Positions 46,735 to 55,369 of a stretch of 64,000 bases of DNA are shown here, piece after piece. Below the pieces are notes generated by a model. That model was not told the origin of the DNA. It did not search any database and worked only from the letters and a program-made list of their open reading frames with translations. The position numbers were made by a program, and so were the translations under genes. Positions within the stretch are counted from its first letter, which is position 1. Each line of letters opens with the position of its first letter. Location: contig JAMZAV010000093.1 of NCBI GenBank assembly GCA_024449915.1, positions 372,001 to 436,000 on the forward strand, given 5' to 3'. The DNA comes from Sweltsa coloradensis. Its lineage: Eukaryota; Arthropoda; Insecta; Plecoptera; Chloroperlidae.

Positions 46735-47121
46735 TTATATCCAAACATCGTTCCCACATTCTGTAAGTGCTGTTCCGAACAAGAAACTAGAAATCGGTAC
46801 AACTTTTAAAGTGTTTGTGTTATATATAATACTATAAAGTGGAGGAGATAAAATGTGTTTATTCGGATAGTTGACGTTTCGGACGAAGATAAAGTACAAC
46901 GTCAAAGAGTTGAAAGTATCAAAAGTTGAAGGATAACACTTTGAGAGTAACAACCAGTTACAACCGCCACAACTTGTTGATGAACTTGTTAGGTCAAAGT
47001 TTTTATGGATTAAGGTCGTTGGGAGTGAATGGGTTTTGTGAGGTTGACGAGGCTGTGAGGACAAGAATTGGAGAAACAAGGTTTGGTGATTGAGGCAGGT
47101 GAGACGAATATTCAGCTGCAA
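46735..47121 (-). other. Possible retroelement remnant
   Basis: The minus strand carries ATCTTCGTCCGAAACGTC, a motif of the type often seen near ends of Penelope-like and other retroelements, within a 128-codon unrecognised frame. No GIY-YIG or reverse transcriptase signature is visible, so this is only a hint. Confidence 0.2.
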
Positions 47122-47270
47122 TGTTTTGTATGCTAGCTTTCACACCTCAAGAGAGTTCATCATTATTGTGGGAACGTGACCAATGTTAATACTAATATTT
47201 TTTTAAATCTAATTACAGAATGGGACAAACGAAAACTAAAGAAATGTTTTATATATAAGTAGTTTAACTA

Positions 47271-48377
47271 CCTGCAGTGCGATTCAATAAGATCGTTATG
47301 GAATGCATGAATGATCGCTATTGTTAAAACAAAAACATCTGTTACGCTCATTTACCATTATTTTGAATTCTGGCTTAAGCGCCTGTCAGACGATTGAGAA
47401 AATCGCGCGAGTTGGCTCGCGCGAGTAACCGCTGTCACACGATTGAGAAAATCGCGCGAGTTGGCTCGCGCGAGTTTATTACCATCCTTGTCACCACGAC
47501 AGTCAATGAAGGTAACAACAACGCCACCTATTGTGTTCACTGGTCACGTGTTATGGTAGTGGGTTCTGATTGGCTCTCGCTACCTTGACTTGCTAAGAAG
47601 TTGAACAAGCTGGACATTTTTTCGTAGCGAGCGCGAGCTCGCGCGAGCTGGCTCACCGTCTGACGGGGAGGCGGTGAGTTCCATGTAAATAAGTGAGGCC
47701 TACTCCCAGAGAGTTACTCGCGCGAGCCAACTCGCGCGATTTTCTCAATCGTGTGACAGCCGCTTAACTCTCTGGGAGTAGGTCTGCACTCGAACAAGGA
47801 ACTCACCGCCTCCTGTCAGACGGTAAGCCCGAGTGCGCTCGCGCTCGCCACGAAAAATGTCCAGCTTGTTTAACTTCCTAGCGAGTCGAGGTAGCAAGAG
47901 CCAATCAGAACCCACCACCATAACACGTGACCAGTGAACACCAATAGATGGCGTTATTGTTACCTTCATTGTCTGTCGTGTGACAAGGATGGTAATAAAC
48001 TCGCGCGAGTTGGCTCGCGCGATTTTCTCGATCGTCTGACGGCCGCTTAAGCCTATCAAAACAAAAGTCGAAACGAAATCAAGTAAGCAGTGATAAATAT
48101 TTACATCTTCATGACCGTGAACCGATATTTAACAAGCATTTACATCAATACCTTTTGAATCCTCGTTATCAATCGTTAAGATATCAACCGCAAATAAAAT
48201 AAAAGTATATGATACTCATGCCAAATATCGCTGCATACTTGATTTCGTTACGACTTTTGTTTTGATTGGCTAAGCCAGAATTTACAATAATGGTAAATGA
48301 GCACAACAGATGTTTTTGTTTTAACGATAGCGATCATTCACGTTATCCATAACGATCTTATAGAATCGCACTGCAGG
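47271..48377. mobile_element. Palindromic (fold-back) DNA element, outer
   Basis: The left arm begins CCTGCAGTGCGATTC and contains 'ATGATCGCTATTGTTAAAAC' and 'CTCATTTACCATTATT'. The right arm is its reverse complement, ending GAATCGCACTGCAGG. The left arm is split by the inner element. Its two parts (47271-47378 and 48051-48090) rejoin to match the uninterrupted right arm (48231-48377). The central spacer is 48091-48230. Arm length is about 145 bp. No coding and no clear outer target duplication. Confidence 0.8.
47379..48046. mobile_element. Palindromic DNA element inserted at TTAA, inner
   Basis: Flanked by TTAA on both sides (47375-47378 and 48047-48050). Ends are GCGCCTGTCAGACGATTGAG and, reverse-complemented, GCGGCCGTCAGACGATCGAG, followed by AAAATCGCGCGAGTTGGCTC. 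The arms continue for about 300 bp ('TTATTACCATCCTTGTCA', 'TGGTCACGTGTTATGGTAGT', 'GGTTCTGATTGGCTC'). The 46-bp terminal block also occurs as a second left copy (47429 on) and in the hairpin centre (47718-47763, inverted), giving four copies. Plus- and minus-strand frames across the arms mirror one another and are not genes. TTAA duplication fits piggyBac-type insertion. Confidence 0.82.
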
Positions 48378-48623
48378 AGCACCAAACAGAACCTGCAAAG
48401 CATTGATGATTGTTCATCAAACTTTTAGAAACTTTTCAACAATTTTGTTCGATATTTTCGGTCATTTTTTAAAGTTTATTTTATGTTTGAGCAAAGACGT
48501 ATGAGGCTTTATAGTCTTTAAATTACAAATATTTACAATAAAAGTGAAATGTTCAATTATTTGTCGTTAAATACACCCCTTCTTATGCTCGAATGTAGTT
48601 GACATTGTTCTCGGAAGGTTTTT

Positions 48624-49402
48624 TTGGATGAGCGTAGCGAGCGTAGCGAGCGAAGCGAAGATTCCATTTCACTACACTGGAGAAAAAAATCCGGAATGTT
48701 TTTTTTTCTTTTTTTTTTTTTTGTATTTTTGTGTGTTTGTTAACACGATTCCGGCTAAACCGATACTCCAATTGCGATGAAATTTTATAGAGGCCTTCGA
48801 AATCTCTGAACTTAGAACTGCCACGTTTTTGAGCGCAATCGGGAAAATTTTTCTTATAAAAAACGCAATTTTACGATTTTTTTCGATTTTTAAAAAAATT
48901 CTTCGACTTATAACACCTACATGCTTTATCCGATTGTAATGATTTTTTAACAGAACCTTAATTTTACGAATTAAAATATTCGTGTGAAATTTGAGCGTAA
49001 TCGATAAATTATTTCTCATGAAAATCGAAATTTTACGGGTTTTTTCTTTTTTAAAACAATTCTTTGACATATAACACCTACATGCTTTATCCTATTGTAA
49101 TGATTTTTTTAAAGAACCTTAATTTCATGAATTAATATACTCGTGTAAAATTTGAGCGCAATCAAATAATTATTTCTTATGAAAATTGCAATTTTACGAT
49201 TTTTTTTAAAAATAACGTAAAAATTACGATTTATTAAAAAAATTAAGTTAATTTTTAATTTAATTTAATTTAATTTAAAAAAAATCTTCGACTTAGTAAT
49301 GATTTTTTCACAGAACAACAGAAAATCCGCGTAACACAATGCAGCTCAATGCACCAATTACGCTCATCCAACAACGCGGCGGGACTTAAGCGTTTTCCTA
49401 GT
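48624..49402 (-). mobile_element. Helentron/HINE-like element, subfamily A, copy A3
   Basis: Complete copy on the minus strand. The plus strand starts TTGGATGAGCGTAGCGAGCG and ends CTTAAGCGTTTTCCTAGT. The interior has the AACAGAACCTTAATTTTACG type minisatellite units. By eye it is very close to A1 and A2. The minus-strand frame of 132 codons spanning the units is a repeat artefact. Confidence 0.75.
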
Positions 49403-49429
49403 TCTAAAATATGTTGTTAGTGTTGGTGG

Positions 49430-50420
49430 TCGTCGATCTCTACTTGAACGTGCCTAGCAGCGCTCTACGTTGCGCGTTCTCGAAACTTCTTACCGACACC
49501 AGCGCTCTCAAGTAGCCAACCCTCGAACCTCCCGCGCGCAATAGTTGATCTCCTTCCCGCCGCGTCGTCTCGATTGAATCGTTTAGCCGAATTGGCTAAC
49601 CTTTCCGCGGCAGCCGGCCACCGTCGTTACCACCCAACACGTTTGTAGGCGGGCGATCAACACAGCGCTGTGTGGCAGGGTGGTAGCGGGTTCGACTTCT
49701 AAACGAGAATTTGTTGGTTCAAACCTCCGCCAAGGTGTTTTTTTTTTACATTGTATTCTTTATGTTTTTCTTTTATAACATTAATTATAAATTCAATAAC
49801 AATTAATAAAACTCTTTTGCGGGTGAAAATCCATTATATTTTAAATAGAAACGTTAAAGGTGTTGTAGGTGTTTTTGTTTATGGATGATATTAATTAATA
49901 TAACTCCTTTTCGGGTGAAAGTCCTTTAAATTTTAAATAGAAACGTTAAAGGTGTTGAGTTTTTTTGTTTATAGATGATAAATAGTCCTTTATATTTTAA
50001 ATAGAAACGATAAGGTTTGTTATATTTTTTCACGTCCGCTATATGTCTATTCGCATTATATTATTATAAGGTTAACTATTTCTTTGAACCGCGCGGCAGA
50101 CATTATGTGATGCGCGCGCTTACTGAGACTGGTTAGCATGGTGCGCGCGCCGCGCCAGACAGAGAGCGCAAAGGTTAGCAAATTCGGCCCAAGTCCAAGT
50201 TACGTGATGCGACGCAGCGCTCTCAAGTAGCCAACCCTCGAACCTCCTGCGCGCAGTAGTTGATCTCCTTCCCGCCGCGTCGTTCAGTGGCGCTATCTCT
50301 CGCCATGTCGTGATGCGACGCCGGGCGTCGGTCGACGTCGGTAACCAGTTCGTGCGTCCGCCGACAGGTGGCTCCCACACATCGCATGTCTACACGTAAT
50401 ACCATGTGAATCGACCAACC
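49430..50420. repeat. GC-rich duplicated block with tRNA-Arg-like segment
   Basis: A 69-bp segment at 49501-49569 recurs in direct orientation at 50216-50284 with two differences seen ('AGCGCTCTCAAGTAGCCAAC' to 'CTTCCCGCCGCGTCGT'). Between them, about 49672-49738 reads like a tRNA-Arg(TCT) relative (GACTTCTAAACGAGAATTTG then GGTTCAAACC), and 49804-50020 is a tandem repeat. From 50284 on, 'CGTTCAGTGGCG' to 'CACATCGCATGTCT' is related to 52.88-53.0 kb. Probably a mobile-element composite. The small frames are not supported. Confidence 0.6.
49804..50020. repeat. Degenerate tandem repeat
   Basis: 'TTTTAAATAGAAACGTTAAA' with GGTGTTG recurs near 49843, 49935 and 49999. The first two units also share 'CGGGTGAAA' before and 'TTTTTGTTTATGGATGATA' after. 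Confidence 0.8.
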
Positions 50421-52534
50421 AGGCTTATTGTACGCATAGAACGATGTAGCACTTAAAACACTACACATATTTCACCTAACTCAAATTACGAACATTATCA
50501 ACATATTTTAAATATTTATAACACTTGCATATTTTATTAGAATATGACTTTACGCCAGGGAAAGGTAGTAGGAGAGGGAATCGATTGGTCGAACAATTGA
50601 CTAGCCGTATTTTGTGCCGCATTTAACCCCCCACTCCCCTCCCACCCTCCCCCGTCCAAACATGATACCTGTCTCTAACGTCACCCTAGCTATTTGAAAA
50701 CTTCGGAACGAATTAGTAAAACGAGGTAAAATGTTTAGTTTTTTTTTTACTAACAGGCAACTATCTGATAGATTGTAACGATTGCACTAGACGTGTCGGT
50801 TCTGCAGTGTCGGGTGTTCGGCAGTGAAGCAGCGAATTCTCTAGAAGTTGGATTCAAGTGCAGAGGAAACCAGGTCATGAGAGCTAAGGGATGCAGAGTC
50901 ATCGCGCTGAGATGGGACACTTTAGATCAGACACTGCTCGATCGACAAGATCTCATCTTTAAGACAGATAACCGGAGAGATTTGCAGTTGGGCAATCGAG
51001 ATTAGAAGTCGCTTTCGAAAAGATTATTTGATTCGATGAAAATTTGATGGTTACGCATGATTGCCGTAATAAAAATGATATATAATATACAATGGGCCAA
51101 TGTAAGCTTTAATGCTCTTATAATATACGCCCGACATTTTTATTTGTGAGTAGACTCAAGGTCCGAATTGATTTATTTATTAAATTTGGATCAAATCTAG
51201 CTTTAGATTCACTTTTTACATTTAGGCACTTTCAAATTTCGTAATGAAGTTTTTCATTTGGACAATTTATTTCGCAACTATACCTTGATTTCAGCGCTTT
51301 CTTACTAGAAATACTTTTTGAATACTTGGGCGATTGTTTCGTGTAGATTTATTTACAATTAATGTGTTCAATATGTTTTAATGAACGAAATAAAAGTTTG
51401 AAAAATATTTTACAATATAATTTCAGAAAATTAAATGTTATAAAAATTTTCATAGTAAAACTTTTGAATTATGCAAAATTGTCTAAGGTATACATATTTT
51501 GAAAGATACTTAGGGATAGTTAAGATCGAATGCAAGCAATAAGGCCTCTGTCTAGGGTAAATAACGTACGAGTTCCAGAACAAATAGGCTTTCTGAAATC
51601 ACACAAGAATAACCCTTCTTTAAATTCGCTTCTGCTTCCTTATTCTAACGGGAACATTTGGAAATTGCTGATGCATAACGAAACGATAAAACAAAACTAA
51701 ATCTCGTATCTTCTCATGCTCCATCATAAATCAATACGTTATTGGCTTGTGTTGCATGTTCAAAGGTAGGCCTATATCTAGAAGGTTTTTGAAAATGTAA
51801 TAAATAATGAAAAACAATTGCAAGCACGCATCCATCCGCAAAATGTCAGACATTATTAATTATTAAATATCTTTATATAGCAGCAGTTCAGCCTACAACA
51901 GGGCAATAAATAATGCTACTTGACAAGTTGAATTCCTTGTGATATGTCAAATACGATTCCTAGAATAAGATTTAGTTATGATGTACTTAGTGTCAGGCTA
52001 ACATTCTAATCATTTTAGCATAAGTAAATCGTCTCTGTCATCCAACAATCTAGTTTACCATTCAATTCATGGCTGAGTTTCAAGTTAAAATGTATAACTT
52101 ATCAACAACACAACCTTTCACAGTTAAAAGTTATTTAATTTGCGAAGATGAGGATAACAAAAGTTGATTTGCAGCCAACAAAGAGAAATTTAGCAATCTA
52201 TGTAAGTCATATCTTTATGATTCGTTCACTTTACTGGTTTCACTCTAATGACTAGTCTAATCTATGAACCAACAGCTCTTTTACGAAGTTGAGAAACAAC
52301 ATTTAATAAATACATTTTGATAACAAGTTAATTGGTGTTAAGGTTTGTTGTTTCATATTACCTTCATTTATACATTGTTGGTAGCTGTACTTCAAGGAAT
52401 ACGTCTACGCATTTAAACTATTACATAATTTCTATATTATTTACGCATATAAATTCAAGTTTAAATCGTGAACCAATAAAATCTTACCACGATCTTACCC
52501 ATTATATCTCGCCGTCTGCGGTACGTGACACATA
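50421..52534. other. Unannotated stretch
   Basis: A 70-codon plus-strand frame at 50793-51005 begins near an acceptor-like TTCTGCAG, but the protein is not recognised and no donor is seen. The rest is AT-rich with nothing supported. Confidence 0.35.
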
Positions 52535-52705
52535 CGATAATTAGGGCGCTAGTCCGAAGCGTATAGCTCTACGAGGACGTGGGTTCGAATCCCGCATTAG
52601 TCATGGGTGTTTTGTCATCGTCCTTCATCGTCATCTATCACCACTCATCGACTCGAACAGCCTTAGTGCATTAATGTTAGACAATAAACATTAGAAATCA
52701 TCATC
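52535..52705 (+). mobile_element. tRNA-headed SINE
   Basis: A-box-like ATTAGGGCGCTAGTCCG, then 'AGCTCTACGAGGACGTGGGT' and TCGAATCCCGC (B box), then a 3' region 'TTCATCGTCATCTATCACCA', 'CTCATCGACTCGAACAGCC', 'TTAGTGCATTAATGTTAGAC'. The 3' region is the same tail, diverged, as in the 5S-headed SINE. A second copy on the minus strand lies at 13680-13826. Confidence 0.8.
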
Positions 52706-52869
52706 ACAAGTTCACTACAACACCTATAGCTTTTATAAAAGTGAATGTGCATACACTCATATTTCTCGATATTACAACGAACGAAAAGTGCAGGTGGTAA
52801 CTGAATAATTAACCAGCCTTGTTTTCTAGTCTAGTATTCGTGTCCCATGTCCGTATACCTTATTACATT

Positions 52870-53030
52870 ATCCCCCGCTCGCCGTTCAGTGGTATCCACC
52901 ACATGTATCGATATATCAGTTCGTAGCGTCGACCGCTATGAATTAATGACCACGCCACTACGTCAGCGTTTCCACATGTCGCATGTCTCCACTCGTCACA
53001 TATTGTAGTCGAGTCAGTGGGTCAACAAAA
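52870..53030. repeat. Dispersed repeat shared with 50.3 kb
   Basis: 'CGTTCAGTGGTATCCACCAC', 'CAGTTCGTAGCGTCGACCGC' and 'CATGTCGCATGTCTCCACTC' parallel the order at 50281-50410. Confidence 0.45.
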
Positions 53031-53166
53031 CAGGGAGTGATTTGGCCGAGCTGTGCTGAGCTGGGGGGGTGGAATAGAATAGCCAGTGTTTGCCGCATTG
53101 TAAATCACCAGCTCAGCCCATATCAGTAGACGGCTCCAGGATAGGGGGGTTGAAGCTTTTAAATGA

Positions 53167-53433
53167 CGCATTGGAAATACAGAAAAAGACTACGATATCC
53201 CCCAGACTATTCAGAATGATGCACTTAAACCTGATACGATCTGTGAATGGACTAACTATATACTGAACCGCAGTCGGGTAACTGATATCGTACAGAGAGA
53301 GGGTAATCTGAGGAACTATTTACCCAACTATATTGAATTATATGAGCATCAAACCATATGTAGACTGGTATTCGAGAGTTATGTCAAGGCTCATGGACTA
53401 ATCGATGCGAACTGTATGGATAGTAAATACTGA
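53167..53433 (+). pseudogene. 88-codon open frame, possible exon or element-derived coding fragment
   Basis: The frame opens after TGA at 53164 and ends at TGA 53431-53433. It has no ATG until its sixth-last codon, so it would be an internal or terminal exon, or a remnant. The protein is balanced and globular-looking rather than low-complexity. It includes NDALKPDTICEWTNYIL, VTDIVQREGNLRNYLPNYIE, LYEHQTICRLVFESYV and KAHGLIDANCMDSKY. A possible acceptor ATATCCCCCAG ends just before ACT ATT CAG (about residue 13). GTAAAT within the last codons could be a donor instead of reaching the stop. I do not recognise the family. It sits between the repeat at 52.87-53.03 kb and a partial CAGTT tail at about 53.47 kb, which favours an element-derived or captured fragment. 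Confidence 0.4.
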
Positions 53434-53938
53434 ATATTCAAGTCATTTATGTACTTATATAAACTCTATCCTATTCAGTTATAAAAATTTATGCACTATG
53501 AAAATATCTGGGATATTGATACATTTCAGATTCTACCGTTTATTTGTATGTACATTTTCTTATAAAATAAAGGGCTGTTGTGTCGTATTCAGACAACTTT
53601 AAATTTTACAATTTAGTTACAATTTTAGTAAAATTGATTTGCCACATTTGGGGGCTACCAGGGATTAAAGAATAAAAAACATTTAGTTTTAGCACTATAA
53701 TTAAAACTTTAACATAAAGATACAACACACTTTCAAACTACTATGAGGATGCACACAAGTAGGCGTTATCATGTACCGATATGCTTTACTCGAAAAACAA
53801 ATCATATTTTTGAAGTCAACAAAACGCTTTGATATATTAATTTGTGTGTAAGTGTAATTACTAATAAGTATAACATTTTTGCCTCAAATTTCCATGAAAA
53901 ATAAATCGCGTCGTTCATATTTTGATTCGAAGCAGCTA
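53434..53938. other. Spacer with partial tail sequence
   Basis: 'CTATCCTATTCAGTTATAAA' near 53466 resembles half of the inverted non-LTR tail hairpin. Nothing else recognised. Confidence 0.35.
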
Positions 53939-53957
53939 TTTGGTGGAGGTGCCGGGT
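53939..53957 (+). repeat. 19-bp dispersed core motif
   Basis: Perfect TTTGGTGGAGGTGCCGGGT, followed by CCTTAAGCG. Confidence 0.9.
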
Positions 53958-54209
53958 CCTTAAGCGCTACTGAGATCATAACGATTGGAATGCATTTATG
54001 GCCTCTTTGGCTACACCACACATAGTTTAAAACAAGCCTACACATTTTGTGTTTAATTAAGTTTATTTTAGGCACACAACATCGATATTAACATCAATTT
54101 TTGCGTGACATCAAAATTTGAATTGCTTGTAAAAGCGCAACTCTAGATACGTTGCTAAAACTTCGTTTATTATTGAAAGTTCTGGGTCTTCTGCTTTGAT
54201 TTTTTTGCT

Positions 54210-54900
54210 TTGTAACACTGATTTACTTTTGGATTGTGTATGTGTCTCAAATGCGTAACACTGAATAAACTGGATTTTGTTGACGTAGGACTTTACTAAT
54301 TTGGTTTTGATATAATATGGCTCTTTGCTGCAGTTTCGATCATGATTCATGAGTTATCTCCTTCGTAATACGGATTTAGTTTGGATTTCGTACAGATCCC
54401 CGCTTTAAAAAACTTATTTGGTTTGGCATAGGCCTCTGATTAGGAACTGAATTAGTTATGTTTGTTTGTTTTTTTGTATGTGTCATCTGATTAGTAACTA
54501 TGATCTAGTTCAGTCTTATTTTGTAGGGAGCTCGCTAGTTTTTGTGATGTACGTTTTCAACGTGTGTACTTTCCTCAAACGCATTTATTAACCTTTTGGT
54601 CATACATATTTCTCTGTAATACTGCTTTAGTTAACCATGAGACGTACATTTTTTTGTGGCCACATTACAACAGGACGACAAAATGTCCCAAAAGTGCAAT
54701 TTACAACCATACCAATACAAGCATAAGGCAACAATACAATGTAAAATTAGTTGCATAAAAATGCACTGTATTACCGTTTAGTTTAGGATCTTGTATGGAC
54801 CTCTGCTACGTTACACAGTTTTGTTTTTGAGTCTCCCATTGCTTATTTGGTTATTGTTTAGTGTTACTGATTAACATTTTGACTTTGTATAAGTATTAAT
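54210..54900. repeat. Heavily decayed tandem repeat
   Basis: A unit like 'GTAACACTGATTTACTTTTG' / 'GTAATACGGATTTAGTTTGG' followed by 'GATTTTGTA..GACCTCTGCT' and 'ACTTATTTGGTTT' can be traced near 54213, 54255, 54365 and 54769. Small frames here have no support. Confidence 0.35.
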
Positions 54901-54999
54901 TCTCAGATTTTGTAAAAATAAATTCAAAACTTTCTTCAGGTCCTAAACTTGCACATACATTCAAAATATTTCCATCGCCACGTGGTCGTATGGCTGTGT

Positions 55000-55342
55000 G
55001 CACGTGTTCTGCAGTAGTGTGCAGGGTGTTCATCTGGTGTTCCTGCAGTAGCCCCCGGTAGCGTATCGAACCGAGTCAGCGGGCACTAGCGGCAAGCAGC
55101 GAGAGCCAGGCAGTGTCGGACGGGCGCCGGATGTAACATGTCGCAGTGCACGGCGAAGATATCGAGGATGGCTCACTGGCCAGCATCACCCAGTGGCACT
55201 CGAGTGATAGTGATCGTGTGCTGATTAGACCCGGGTGCGACAGGGCGGGAAGAGAATTATAAGGAGGGAGAGGAGGGAGATATATTTCACGCATTGCCCA
55301 TCCCCCACTACTGAGAAAACACGGGGTTTAATAAATACCAAG
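55000..55342 (+). promoter_or_regulatory. GC-rich candidate promoter and 5' leader
   Basis: A roughly 340-bp GC- and CpG-rich island stands out from AT-rich surroundings and leads directly into a start codon with a good context at 55343. I see no TATA box. CpG-rich leaders of this kind are common at insect housekeeping or neuronal start sites, so a promoter is a reasonable inference. Confidence 0.45.
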
Positions 55343-55369
55343 ATGGCGTCCGGTGCTGGAGTCGGAAAG
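55343..55369 (+). CDS. Candidate first coding exon (MASGAGVGK)
   Basis: The ATG is preceded by ACCAAG, which fits the Kozak rule (A at -3, G at +4). Nine codons, MASGAGVGK, run to AAG|GTTAGG, a plausible though not ideal donor (55370). The exon would end in phase 0. It follows a GC-rich leader and is followed by about 4 kb with no recognised exon, as expected for a long first intron. Both this exon and 44231-44440 are on the plus strand and could be alternative starts of one gene. The protein is too short to identify. Confidence 0.4.

Noticed and set aside
47394..48059. Matching frames on opposite strands (IEKIAR...SREFITILVT)
   Set aside because: They are mirror images created by the arms of the palindromic element. 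Frames differ by shifts and have no domain.
50793..51005. 70-codon frame after an acceptor-like TTCTGCAG
   Set aside because: No donor, unrecognised protein and average composition. Kept only as a note on the spacer.
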